From positions 5,498-69,497 of the forward strand of contig CAZLPW010000004.1 of assembly GCA_964561495.1 (NCBI GenBank): a stretch of 64,000 bases of DNA, read 5' to 3'. How positions within the stretch are numbered: the first letter of the stretch is position 1; each line of letters opens with the position of its first letter. The notes below the pieces were generated by a model that had not been told where the DNA came from, made no database searches, and worked only from the letters and a program-made list of their open reading frames with translations. Position numbers and translations under genes: made by a program. Origin of the DNA: CAZLPW01 sp964561495. GTDB taxonomy: Bacteria > Fidelibacterota > Marinisomatia > Marinisomatales > UBA1611. Positions 45,928-55,900 of this stretch are shown in pieces.

Positions 45928-45985
45928 TTTATTTATGATAAATTCACGGTTTAATAATTTTTTTTAATTTTCTAAATCAATAAAA

Positions 45986-46531
45986 ATGTCACAAAAAAAC
46001 TCGTTCACAAAAAAAGACCTTCTGCAATGCGCTTCAGGTGATTTATTTACAAAAGAACATAGCCGCGTTCCCACCGATCCAATGTTAATGATAGATAGAA
46101 TAACAAATATTTCATCTGAGGGCGGTAATTTCAATAGAGGAGTAATTAAAGCCGAAAAAGATATTAATGAAAAAAACTGGTTTTTTCACTCTCATTTTAT
46201 TGGCGACCCTGTAATGCCTGGATGTCTCGGCCTTGATGGCTTTTGGCAATTAACTGGTTTTTTCCTAACCTGGTATGGCTGCACTGGAAGAGGGCGGGCG
46301 CTGGGTGTCGGGAATGTAAAGTTTAAGGGGCAAGTAAGACCTTATCATGATGTCATTACATATAAAATTGATGTGAAAAGAATTATTAAAAAGCCAATAC
46401 CCATGATTTGGGCTGATGGCGGATTATTCATTAACAACAAACAAATTTATTTTGCTAATGGACTACAGGTTGGTCTTTTTAAAAACTTAACATACGATTT
46501 TGGTGGCGACCCCACCTCAGACTCATTCTAA
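45986..46531 (+). CDS. fabA: 3-hydroxydecanoyl-ACP dehydratase/isomerase FabA
   Basis: This 181-residue hot-dog enzyme has the FabA signature HFIGDPVMPGCLGLDGFWQ, with His70 and Asp84 at the same numbers as the E. coli catalytic residues. FabA both dehydrates and isomerises C10 intermediates, opening the anaerobic route to unsaturated fatty acids. FabZ is encoded elsewhere in this window; a FabB-type synthase is not seen. It precedes ychF by nine bases. Confidence 0.93.
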   Translation: MSQKNSFTKKDLLQCASGDLFTKEHSRVPTDPMLMIDRITNISSEGGNFNRGVIKAEKDINEKNWFFHSHFIGDPVMPGCLGLDGFWQLTGFFLTWYGCTGRGRALGVGNVKFKGQVRPYHDVITYKIDVKRIIKKPIPMIWADGGLFINNKQIYFANGLQVGLFKNLTYDFGGDPTSDSF

Positions 46532-46540
46532 AAAACTAAA

Positions 46541-47641
46541 ATGGCTCTAAAATGTGGTATTATTGGTATGCCAAATGTTGGGAAATCAACAATTTTTAAT
46601 GCCTTAACATCAGCTGATATCTCCGCTGAAAATTATCCGTTTTGTACCATTGATCCTCATGTAGGTATTGTAGAAGTACCAGACCCTAAACTATATAAAA
46701 TAGCTGATCTAATTAACCCTGAAAAAATCACTCCGACTACCGTAACCTTTACTGATATTGCTGGTTTAGTTAAGGGTGCAAGTAAAGGAGAAGGATTAGG
46801 AAATAAATTTTTATCCCATATAAGAGAAGTTGACGCAATTTTACATGTTGTCAGATGTTTTGAAGATAAGGAAATTACACATGTAGAAGGGAGGGTTGAC
46901 CCTATCGATGATGCATATATTATTGAAACAGAATTATTATTATCAGACATAGAAACAATAGAAAATCGATTATTAAAAACTGAGAAAAAATTAAAATCAA
47001 ATCACCACGAGATTAAAAAAGAATATGAATTATTGAAACGCTTATCTAATCATTGTAATAATGGTCTATCAGCAAAAATATTTTCATTTTTACCCAATGA
47101 ACAAAAACTGATCAAATCTTTAAATTTGTTAACCTTAAAGCCAATACTATTTATCGCAAACCTAGAAGAAAAATCCCTTCTTGATCGTACAAATAATAAA
47201 TTAGTATTAGCTTTAAATAAATTTGCACAAAAAAACAAAGAGGAAATTGTTTTTTTGTGTGGAAAAATAGAACAAGAAATATCTACTTTAGCAACAAATG
47301 AAAAACAGATTTTTTTAAAAGAATATAATTTAACAGAGCCTGGTTTATTCAAGTTAATCAATAAAACTTATAAACTTCTTGGTTTGAATAATTTTTATAC
47401 TTGCGGGCCAAAAGAAGTTCGCTCTTGGACGATTTCTAACAAATCAACAGCGCAAGAAGCAGCTGGCACTATACATACTGATTTCCAGCGTGGATTTATA
47501 AAAGCTGAAATTTATCATAGTTCAGATCTTATCCGACTAGGGTCAGAAAAGGCTGTAAAAGAAGCTGGTTTAGTAAAGCTGGAAGGTAAAAATTATTTAG
47601 TGAAAAACGGTGACTGTATTTACTTCAGATTTAACGTATGA
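46541..47641 (+). CDS. ychF: Redox-regulated ATPase YchF (Obg family)
   Basis: This 366-residue protein has GMPNVGKST (9-17), the G3 segment DIAGLVKGASKGEGLGN, a central coiled coil and a C-terminal TGS domain (about 280-366, with VRSWTISNKSTAQEAAGTIH). YchF binds ATP in preference to GTP and associates with ribosomes. It lies directly after fabA and converges on a membrane-protein gene. Confidence 0.96.
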   Translation: MALKCGIIGMPNVGKSTIFNALTSADISAENYPFCTIDPHVGIVEVPDPKLYKIADLINPEKITPTTVTFTDIAGLVKGASKGEGLGNKFLSHIREVDAILHVVRCFEDKEITHVEGRVDPIDDAYIIETELLLSDIETIENRLLKTEKKLKSNHHEIKKEYELLKRLSNHCNNGLSAKIFSFLPNEQKLIKSLNLLTLKPILFIANLEEKSLLDRTNNKLVLALNKFAQKNKEEIVFLCGKIEQEISTLATNEKQIFLKEYNLTEPGLFKLINKTYKLLGLNNFYTCGPKEVRSWTISNKSTAQEAAGTIHTDFQRGFIKAEIYHSSDLIRLGSEKAVKEAGLVKLEGKNYLVKNGDCIYFRFNV

Positions 47642-47664
47642 AAATATAAATAATAATTTATTAA

Positions 47665-48327
47665 CTATTCATCTTCATACTCATCTTCCCAATCATCTTC
47701 ATATTCATCGCCATAATAATAATCTTGAGGGGGATAAGCATAATAGGGGTTTTGCATCATATCATAAGGGTTATGCATAGCGGGTGCTTCTTGTTTATTT
47801 TCCGCATCATTATTTTTAACTGGTGCAGGCGCTTCTTGCTTAACAACTATTACTTTAGGCTCGGATTCAGTTTTATTTGAGTTTTCTGTTTTTTCTAACG
47901 CTTTTTTGACCCACTCTCGATCCGAATCTGTAAGTGTCAAAGATGCTTTTTGATAATTTGATTTAGAACCAATTATTTGATTTCTAAACAAAATACCAGT
48001 AAGAATAGAAAAAAATAGAATTACCAAAGATATCAAAGAACCCTCTACCCGAAAATCATATCCACCATGCAAATGTTGTTTTACACCAAAGGACAAAAAA
48101 ACTCCGAGTGAAAGTAAAATTCCAAATAAAATAATTAGATTCCCTAATTGACTCGGCTCAGGTGGCCTAGACTCCATCACTAACATATACATAAACCACA
48201 CTAATATCCCTGCAATTGCAATAACAATACTCATTATTGGCTCACCCAAAAGAAGTGATACAAAAAAACCCACGACACCGGCAGAGGGAATTATGTATCC
48301 TAAACCGGACTTTATGTCGTTAGCCAT
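47665..48327 (-). CDS. Four-helix membrane protein with acidic Tyr-rich tail, unknown function
   Basis: I do not recognise this 220-residue protein. Four hydrophobic segments (about 10-30, 31-52, 62-82, 94-113) are followed by a charged region, a Pro/Ala/Gln-rich linker and a Tyr/Asp/Glu-rich end (YYYGDEYEDDWEDEYEDE). The tail is probably cytosolic and disordered. It is divergent from the lipid A block across 175 bases and convergent with ychF. Confidence 0.7.
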   Translation of the reverse strand: MANDIKSGLGYIIPSAGVVGFFVSLLLGEPIMSIVIAIAGILVWFMYMLVMESRPPEPSQLGNLIILFGILLSLGVFLSFGVKQHLHGGYDFRVEGSLISLVILFFSILTGILFRNQIIGSKSNYQKASLTLTDSDREWVKKALEKTENSNKTESEPKVIVVKQEAPAPVKNNDAENKQEAPAMHNPYDMMQNPYYAYPPQDYYYGDEYEDDWEDEYEDE

Positions 48328-48502
48328 AGAAACGCCCCATATTTAATTCGAATTACGCCGAAAATTGCCAGAAATAAAAGCATAAAAGCAAGATTTTAAT
48401 AAATTATCATTCAGAAAAATATTGAGGCAATAAAATAAACTATTTTCATAAAATTAAGTTAGTTTTTCTGCTTATTTCTATATTGTAATTTCTAATATTA
48501 TA

Positions 48503-49492
48503 ATGACTGATAAATCTGTAAGAGTAGGTGTAATCGGGACAGGGCACCTTGGTAGTCACCATGTAAAGCATTTTGCTAAAATAAATGAAGCAACTTTAAT
48601 TGGTGTTTTTGACACTGACCAGAATCGGTCCAAAGAAATTGCAAAAAAAAACAACACTAAATCCTTTTCTAATTTAAAAGCACTAATAAAACAGACTGAT
48701 GCAATTTCTATTGTGACGCCGACAGAGAGTCATGCAATGATTGCTTTAAAATGTATTAATTCAGGGAAACATATTTTTGTCGAAAAACCTATGACAAAAA
48801 CAATTTCAGAAGCAGATGATTTGGTTGTTTCAGCAAAAAAAAATAATGTTATACTACAGGTTGGACACATTGAAAGACTTAACCCTGCATTAATTGCATT
48901 GAAACCTTATCCTATAGAACCAAGATATATTGAAATCCAAAGACTCGCTCCTTATCAATCAAGAGGAACAGACATTCCTGTCGTGTTAGATTTAATGATT
49001 CATGATATAGATATAATTCTATCTATCGTCAAATCGAAAGTAAAATCGATAAAAGCAACTGGACTATCAATACTGACTAAATCTATTGATATTGCAAATG
49101 CACGAATTCAATTTGAAAATGGTGCAGTTGCATCAATGACTTCTAGTCGGATAGCCAAAAATAAAATTAGGAAAGTAAAAATTTTTCAAAATAAACTATA
49201 TTCTACAATTGATCTTTTGCTTGGCTTAACAGAAATTTATCAAATAAAAAGCTACACCAAAGAAAAACTAAAATCATCAACCAATTTTTTATTCGAAGTT
49301 GATAACAAAAAAAAAATTATATCTTACAAAAAACCCTTAATAAAAAAAGAAGACGCGTTAAAATTGGAATTAATAAATTTTATTAAAAGCGTAAAAGGGA
49401 AAGATAAGCCTATAGTAAATGGATTGGAGGGCAGGGAGGCCTTAAAAATTGCAATTCAAATCCAGGATACTATCATGAAAGATTTGAAATAG
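48503..49492 (+). CDS. Gfo/Idh/MocA-family NAD(P)-dependent oxidoreductase
   Basis: This 329-residue protein has the Rossmann start VGVIGTGHLGSHH and the family catalytic EKP (94-96), then a beta-rich substrate domain with DLMIHDIDI. Family members linked to lpxB clusters include GnnA, which oxidises UDP-GlcNAc for 3-amino lipid A. The location at the head of an lpxB/lpxK operon fits that, but no GnnB aminotransferase is present, so the substrate is open. Confidence 0.8.
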   Translation: MTDKSVRVGVIGTGHLGSHHVKHFAKINEATLIGVFDTDQNRSKEIAKKNNTKSFSNLKALIKQTDAISIVTPTESHAMIALKCINSGKHIFVEKPMTKTISEADDLVVSAKKNNVILQVGHIERLNPALIALKPYPIEPRYIEIQRLAPYQSRGTDIPVVLDLMIHDIDIILSIVKSKVKSIKATGLSILTKSIDIANARIQFENGAVASMTSSRIAKNKIRKVKIFQNKLYSTIDLLLGLTEIYQIKSYTKEKLKSSTNFLFEVDNKKKIISYKKPLIKKEDALKLELINFIKSVKGKDKPIVNGLEGREALKIAIQIQDTIMKDLK

Positions 49493-50079
49493 TGTCCATT
49501 AAAAAATTTTTCTTTTCTAATAGAAGCTATACTCCAATACCAATCGTATTATTTGTTTTATATAATTCAGAACCAAAAATCAAAACTGTTTTTATTGGTT
49601 TTTTAATTTTGCTTATTGGTGAAATAATTAGAATGATTTCGGTGAGCTATGCAGGTGGAATTACAAGAACAAGAAAAGTTGGAGCCCCCTCACTTTGTTC
49701 CTCTGGACCGTATGCATATACAAGGAACCCATTGTATATTGGAAACATGTTAATATATTCAGGGATTGTTATAATATCTGGAGCAGAGAATATTATTTTT
49801 CTACTTTTTATTGTTCTTCTATTTTTTACAATTCAATATACTATGATTGTTTCTTTAGAAGAACAAACCCTTGAAAAATTATTTTCCAAACAATACCAAG
49901 CTTACAAAATAAATGTTCCTCGAATTATTCCTCGCTTAAATCCATGGGAAAATAGTGACAATAGAAAGCCATCTTCTTTTTTAAAAACTATAAAAACAGA
50001 AAAAAGAACTTTGCAAAATATATTTTTGATTATTTGTCTTATGTTAACAAAAACCTATTGGGCAAATTTTATTTTTTAA
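49492..50079 (+). CDS. Isoprenylcysteine carboxyl methyltransferase-like membrane protein
   Basis: This 195-residue integral membrane protein has the ICMT/PEMT-like motif GPYAYTRNPLYIGNML and a later conserved EEQTLEKLFSKQYQAYK. The family methylates small or lipid-linked substrates at membranes; the bacterial substrates are mostly unknown. The GTG start at 49492 overlaps the previous stop (TAGTG). It lies within the lpxB/lpxK operon, so a lipid target is possible but not shown. Confidence 0.8.
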   Translation: MSIKKFFFSNRSYTPIPIVLFVLYNSEPKIKTVFIGFLILLIGEIIRMISVSYAGGITRTRKVGAPSLCSSGPYAYTRNPLYIGNMLIYSGIVIISGAENIIFLLFIVLLFFTIQYTMIVSLEEQTLEKLFSKQYQAYKINVPRIIPRLNPWENSDNRKPSSFLKTIKTEKRTLQNIFLIICLMLTKTYWANFIF

Positions 50080-50100
50080 CATTTATACTGCTAAAATAAA

Positions 50101-51216
50101 TTGCAATCGCAACCAAAGAAATATTTTTTAATTGCTGGTGAGTCATCTGGTGATTTGCATGGGGCAAATCTTATAAAAGCAATAAAAAGTTTTGAAATCA
50201 ACTCATCCTTTATGGGTCATGGTGGAGACAAAATGTTAGATGCTGGAATGGAGATATACGAACACACAAGCAATTTAAATATTATGGGTTTTAGTGAAAT
50301 TATAACACATCTCCCAAGGATGTTTAGAATAATGGAAAAAACTAAAGAATTAATAAAAGAAAAAGCTCCAGACAAAATTATTTTGATAGACTATCCTGGA
50401 TTTAATCTTAGGTTAGCTAAAAAAATAAAACATTTAAAAATACCGATTACTTATTTTATTTTACCACAAATATGGGCATGGAACCAGAAACGTATTAATC
50501 TAATGAAAAAATATATAGATCAATCAATATCTATAATTCCTTTTGAAAAAAATTGGTTTGAATTACGAGGTCTACCAGTAAAATATGTTGGTCATCCATT
50601 TTCTGAGCCAATTTCACAAAACGAAACAAAGAAAGATCTATTAGCTAAACACGGTTTTAATAAATCAGACCCCATATTAATTTTATTACCTGGTAGCAGA
50701 CAACAAGAGGTAGAAAAGCACTGGCCAGTCTTTATTAAAACAGTTTCGGATGTAAAAAAAAGAATTTCCAACTTACAAGTTTTGGTTATTTGTGCTCCCA
50801 ATATAAAAATAAACAAAATTCCAAACCATATTCGAACAGAATCAAACACTAGACTCGCTTTATCAGTTGCCTCTGCAGCAATAGTTTCTTCTGGGACTGC
50901 TACTTTAGAATGTGCAGTAGAAAACATACCAATAGTTGTTTGCTATAAAATGTCTGTCTATTCTTGGTTCATAGTTAAAACATTGGCAAAACAAAAGTAT
51001 ATATCTTTGGTTAACCTAATAGCAAATGACAATGTAGTTAAGGAATTTCTACAATATAATTTGACAACATCAAACCTATCAAATGCAATCATACCTCTTT
51101 TAGATAAGCAAAATAATTCAAGATTAAATATATTAAAAAAATATAAGAAAATTAGAGATCTCTTAGGTAAGCCTGGCGTTTATAATAGAGCAGCAAAACA
51201 TATTCTAGAAAAATGA
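50101..51216 (+). CDS. lpxB: Lipid-A-disaccharide synthase LpxB
   Basis: This 371-residue glycosyltransferase begins with FLIAGESSGDLHGA and has the LPGSRQQEVEKHWPVF and SSGTATLECA motifs of LpxB. It joins UDP-diacylglucosamine and lipid X. TTG 50101 is the only usable start: an in-frame stop lies nine bases before it and no later start keeps the motif. It overlaps the next gene by four bases. Confidence 0.95.
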   Translation: MQSQPKKYFLIAGESSGDLHGANLIKAIKSFEINSSFMGHGGDKMLDAGMEIYEHTSNLNIMGFSEIITHLPRMFRIMEKTKELIKEKAPDKIILIDYPGFNLRLAKKIKHLKIPITYFILPQIWAWNQKRINLMKKYIDQSISIIPFEKNWFELRGLPVKYVGHPFSEPISQNETKKDLLAKHGFNKSDPILILLPGSRQQEVEKHWPVFIKTVSDVKKRISNLQVLVICAPNIKINKIPNHIRTESNTRLALSVASAAIVSSGTATLECAVENIPIVVCYKMSVYSWFIVKTLAKQKYISLVNLIANDNVVKEFLQYNLTTSNLSNAIIPLLDKQNNSRLNILKKYKKIRDLLGKPGVYNRAAKHILEK

Positions 51217-51881
51217 AAAAAAGAAACCAAATTAAAATAAGAATACCTCTTTATTCTCTCATCGGCGATTGGATACTTAGACTAATTTACAATTCAAATA
51301 CCTGGTATGTTGATGGTGAAAAAAACTATCTTAAATCATTAAAAGATGAGAAATCTGTTTTAATTAGCTGTTGGCATGGACAACTTTTATCCTGCCTTCG
51401 GTTTCTTTCAAATAATAATTATAACGCGATTGCAGGGACTCATGGAGATGCTGAAATTATATCTAGAATAGCAAAAAAATGGGGTTTTAAGCTTATCAGA
51501 GGATCAAGCAAAGAAAGGGGGGTAATTGCATTCAAAAATATAATCAGCGTATTAAAAAAATCTCCAGAACTTCTTTTTATTACTCCTGATGGACCTAGTG
51601 GCCCTGCACGAATTCCAAAAACAGGCATTGTCCGGGCTGCAAAATTAACAGGTGCAATAATTGTACCTGCCTCTGTCTATAGTACAAAAAGGTGGGGCTT
51701 TACTAACTGGGATACCTTTTTTCTTGAAAAACCATTTGGGAAAATATATTTAAAGTTTGGCAAACCAATAGTTTTCAAAAAGAAATTTAGTGATAAGCAT
51801 TGTTCAAAAATTTTAATTAATCATATGAATATTAATGAGGATTTAAATATAAAATTTGCAAAAAACCATTTTGAAAAGTAG
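51213..51881 (+). CDS. DUF374 lysophospholipid acyltransferase-like protein
   Basis: This 222-residue protein has the DUF374 pattern: SCWHGQLLSC, AGTHGDAEIISR, GSSKERG and FITPDGPSGPAR. The fold is related to lipid acyltransferases. Members often sit beside lipid A or Kdo-transfer genes, as here between lpxB and lpxK, so a role in acylating lipid A or a related lipid is likely. The activity has not been settled for the family as far as I know. Confidence 0.85.
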   Translation: MKKRNQIKIRIPLYSLIGDWILRLIYNSNTWYVDGEKNYLKSLKDEKSVLISCWHGQLLSCLRFLSNNNYNAIAGTHGDAEIISRIAKKWGFKLIRGSSKERGVIAFKNIISVLKKSPELLFITPDGPSGPARIPKTGIVRAAKLTGAIIVPASVYSTKRWGFTNWDTFFLEKPFGKIYLKFGKPIVFKKKFSDKHCSKILINHMNINEDLNIKFAKNHFEK

Positions 51882-52953
51882 ATCTTTTATTTGGATTCTT
51901 TATCCATTTGCTTTGTTTTATTGGATTATAGTGCTTTGTAAGAACACTTTTTACAAGTATGGTTTATTTTCTTCACGGAAACTACCTTGTTCTGTAATAA
52001 GTGTTGGGAATTTAACAGTTGGTGGAACTGGGAAAACAATTTTGGTAATTTATTTGGCAAGACTTCTCCAAAAAAAGAATAAAAAAGTGGCTATCCTAAC
52101 ACGCGGATATGGTCGAAAAAAGAGAGGCCACTTTTTAGTTACAGATGGACAATCAATTCTGAAAAATATTACCGCAAATCATTGTGGAGATGAGCCCTTC
52201 CTTATGGCAAAATTCCTTAAAGAAATACCAATAATGATTGATAAAAACAGATATAGAGGTGGATTAAACCTTGTAAAGCAATTTCAACCCGATGTTATCC
52301 TTCTAGATGATGGATTCCAACATCGAAGTCTTTTTAGAGATTTGGATATAGTATTAGTAAATGCTCAAGATGAAAAATCTAATCATAAAATACTTCCAAT
52401 CGGTTTATTGAGAGAGCCTTGGGAAAATATTAATAGATCAGATGTTATAATTTTAACAAAATATAATTTAAGATCAGATAACTCTTATTTATTAAAAAAA
52501 TTAAAAAACACAAACAAAACTGTTATAAAAGCACAATTGATAAGCCAACTCTCTAGTTTATACAATCAATCAGATTTAGACTTTAATAAATTAATAAAAA
52601 AACTTGCTTTTGTTTTTGCTGGAATTGGGGATACAAAAAGTTTAATAAAAAGTATAAATAAATTAGGTGTAAAAATTTCTGGGACTAAGTTTTTTAAAGA
52701 TCATCATCTATATAATGAAACAGATTTAAACAATATTTATATAGAAGCAAAAAAGGTTAATGCAAAATATCTAATAACGACTGAAAAAGATTGGGTTAAA
52801 ACCCAAAGTTTTATGATTGATTTCCCAATTATTATTTTGAACGCAAGCTTTAAAATAGAGTCAGAAAGTCAACTAAATAAATTAATAGATCAGAAAATTT
52901 CTGATTTTATATCTGAGACATCCCCCAAGCAAACACAACCCCAACAAAAGTAA
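51856..52953 (+). CDS. lpxK: Tetraacyldisaccharide 4'-kinase LpxK
   Basis: This 365-residue protein has an N-terminal membrane helix (about 10-30), Walker A VGGTGKT (about 55-61), the RGYGRK segment and LDDGFQHRSL. It phosphorylates the lipid A disaccharide at the 4' position. Starts at TTG 51856 or TTG 51871 are both possible; both overlap the DUF374 gene. The 3' end overlaps the convergent large gene by 47 bases. Confidence 0.93.
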   Translation: MQKTILKSRSFIWILYPFALFYWIIVLCKNTFYKYGLFSSRKLPCSVISVGNLTVGGTGKTILVIYLARLLQKKNKKVAILTRGYGRKKRGHFLVTDGQSILKNITANHCGDEPFLMAKFLKEIPIMIDKNRYRGGLNLVKQFQPDVILLDDGFQHRSLFRDLDIVLVNAQDEKSNHKILPIGLLREPWENINRSDVIILTKYNLRSDNSYLLKKLKNTNKTVIKAQLISQLSSLYNQSDLDFNKLIKKLAFVFAGIGDTKSLIKSINKLGVKISGTKFFKDHHLYNETDLNNIYIEAKKVNAKYLITTEKDWVKTQSFMIDFPIIILNASFKIESESQLNKLIDQKISDFISETSPKQTQPQQK

Positions 52954-55900
52954 GCATTAGAGGCCAACCCGTATTGACTAATTGTTTAGCACTTGGATCA
53001 TTAAATACATGTACTTGAAATTCATGAGCTGTTGTTGCACCATGTTCATCTATAGCCATTAAAACGAAATCATTCATTCCAGTTTGATTTTGTCTTGGCG
53101 TCCAATCAATAACGGCTTTCTTTTTATCAAAATTTGCGAATTTTGGCATTCTAACAGCTCGATATGTTACTCTATCTTGATTAATATCTTCGGTAGTCAT
53201 TTTATACTGCCATGTGTGCCCTGTAAGCCCTACTGGTTTTGGAGCTGAGATTAATGTTGGCGGATTATTTACAAAAATCCTTGCTTGTTGAATATCTGTC
53301 CGATAACCATCGGTCACACTTACCTCAAAATTATTATAATTAATTTGAGCTGCTTTAGGAACCCATAATATTTTACCAAAGCGATCCATTTGCATACCAT
53401 GTGGCCCTTTTAAAAGGTTATACTCCAAATTTGCATTTTCATTTTTATCATCAACATTTAACTGATATTTAAATAAATCACCTACTAATGCCATTCTAGG
53501 TGGGTTAGATACGATTGTGGGTATATGATTTGAAAAAATTTCAAAAGTTTGTTCATCCCTATGGTAACCGTCTGATACAATGACTGTGATCCTTTTTGTA
53601 TCTATTTGATCAATTCTTGGTGTCCATCGTATTGAACCAGAAGCATCATCAACAACCATCCCTTCTGGAAAATCAAGTAAAGAGAAATTCTTTAAACTAA
53701 TTCGTTCCACTATTAGTCTAGGAGGGCGGCCTTTTTCATTGCCTTTGAAAAATTGCCATAAAAAGTCCTTGATTTTTATGGTTCGGCCATCAACATTTTC
53801 TAAAATTACCCAAAGTCTATTATCTTCAAAGAAAACTGAATGTGTATATCTTTTCATATTTAATCGGGAAACCAAAGAGTCTTTAGGGTTTTTGGGATCT
53901 ACATAGTATATAGCATCTGCATTGCTCCAATCTGATAAATAATAATCAATATTTTCTAGAACAACATCATCAGTAATATTTATTGAATACATTCTAACGC
54001 TAGAAACATTTTCAATCTTCACAACTCGATCAAAAGTCAACAAAGAACCCTTATTCCTATCAGTCGTCATAATTTGATAAACATACTCCTCACCAACAGT
54101 TGCTGCCATTGTTGGGACAGATATTATTTTAATTGGAGCATTAACAAAAAATTCTGATTCTACTACTCTCGATTCATGGCCATCAGATATTTCAATACGC
54201 AATTTATGAAAATCAACATTTTTTAGACTTGGCTCCCAAACTAAAAGACCACTAGTTGGATCCATCCTCATACCATCTGGCAAAATATGAGCAGTATATA
54301 CTATTTGATCATTTTTATTTGGGTCTTTTATTTCCAGCTGATATTCCCAAATATCTCCAACGTTAATTTTATTCATACCAGGAGGCGCTTTTTTTATTAT
54401 TGGAGGATGATTAACAAATAAACTAACAAACTCTGTATCTGTAGCAACACCATGCATAGCAACTATTGCGTAATTTACAGTATCAACCTGAACAGGGTTA
54501 GGCGTCCAAGTTAAATTCCCTTTAGGATCAATTTTCATCCCCTCAGGACCTTCAAATAATTTATATTTTACCACTTCATTTTCGCCCTGTTTCCATACTT
54601 TAACATTGTATGTATAATTTTCACCTACTTTGGCTGAAGTAGAACCAGAAGATAAAATTCTTACACCTGCTCTTGCAAATAATTTGAAATCTTGAGCTGC
54701 TCTACTAAAACCATCGCTAACAATTAACCTAACATCGTAAACTTCAACATGAGAACTATCAGTTACCCAGTTAAGTACACCATTTTCAATAGACATCCCT
54801 TCAGGTGCAATTTCTAATAAAAATTGAAGCTTTGCATCTTTATTTCTATCCTGAACTATAGGTTCGTATTTAAAAGTTGATCCTGCGACAAATTCGGTGT
54901 CTTCAGGTTGCGTTAAAAAGCGAGGTGGATCATTAACATATACCCACATACTTTCATCTCTACTTTCTAACACAGGAAGAGCTTTGTACTCTTGTTTTGA
55001 ATCAAGTTTAACAGAGGTTGGTTCCATTATTTCTCCAACCTTCATTCTTATATGATAACTTATTTGAAAAGCATCAAGCTGTTTTGGCGTTGGTATCCAA
55101 TTTATTGCCTTCGATTCATAGTGAAAAAACATCCCTTGGGGGGGAATAGACTCCCAACGAAAACTAAAAAATTCTTCTTTATCGTTTTTTGGTAACTCAA
55201 ACATAAAAGGTTTATCTGGAGTTAATACATATTTAGGCAAAATATGCTTAGGCAAACGCATCCCTACAGTTTCTTTTGGTTTGGGTTTTTTTGGTTTTTC
55301 AAGAGTTCGTTCAACTTTTTTTGGTGCCAAAACCTGAGGTTGTTCCTTAAGTACCTTTGCCTCTTCAACATCAATAAGTAATTCCCCAGGTACAAATTTT
55401 TCAGGAGACTCTCCCAAGTCTAAAATGATTTCCTCTTCTTCTTGTGGTTCCAGAGGAACACTGATTTCTGGTGATATTTCAACAAAAACATCTGGGATTA
55501 CTTGTTTATCATCTTTTATACTACCTAATAGATCAGGTATTTTTTTTGAAATAAAATCAGAAGTGATTACAAAGCCTTGATCAAATTGATCTGCACGCTG
55601 TCCCACACTAACTATATAAAGTGAATTTTCTTTTCCATTCCAGCCTGCTAATAAAACATTCCCAGTATACAAACCAGATTTTGATAATGGAATCATTGAA
55701 AAAATTTGCGTTCCTGATGGAACATTATCCATAGAACCTCCTAACCCTTCAACCATACCATTCTTACCCGAAACTAAGGTTAGAGATTTTATATCAGATG
55801 ATAATAATAGAATATCTTCAAAACTATCTTTATTAAAATCTTCAATAGAAATTTGATTAATAGGGCCTGGGTTAACAGGAACCTCTTCAATAACAAGAGT

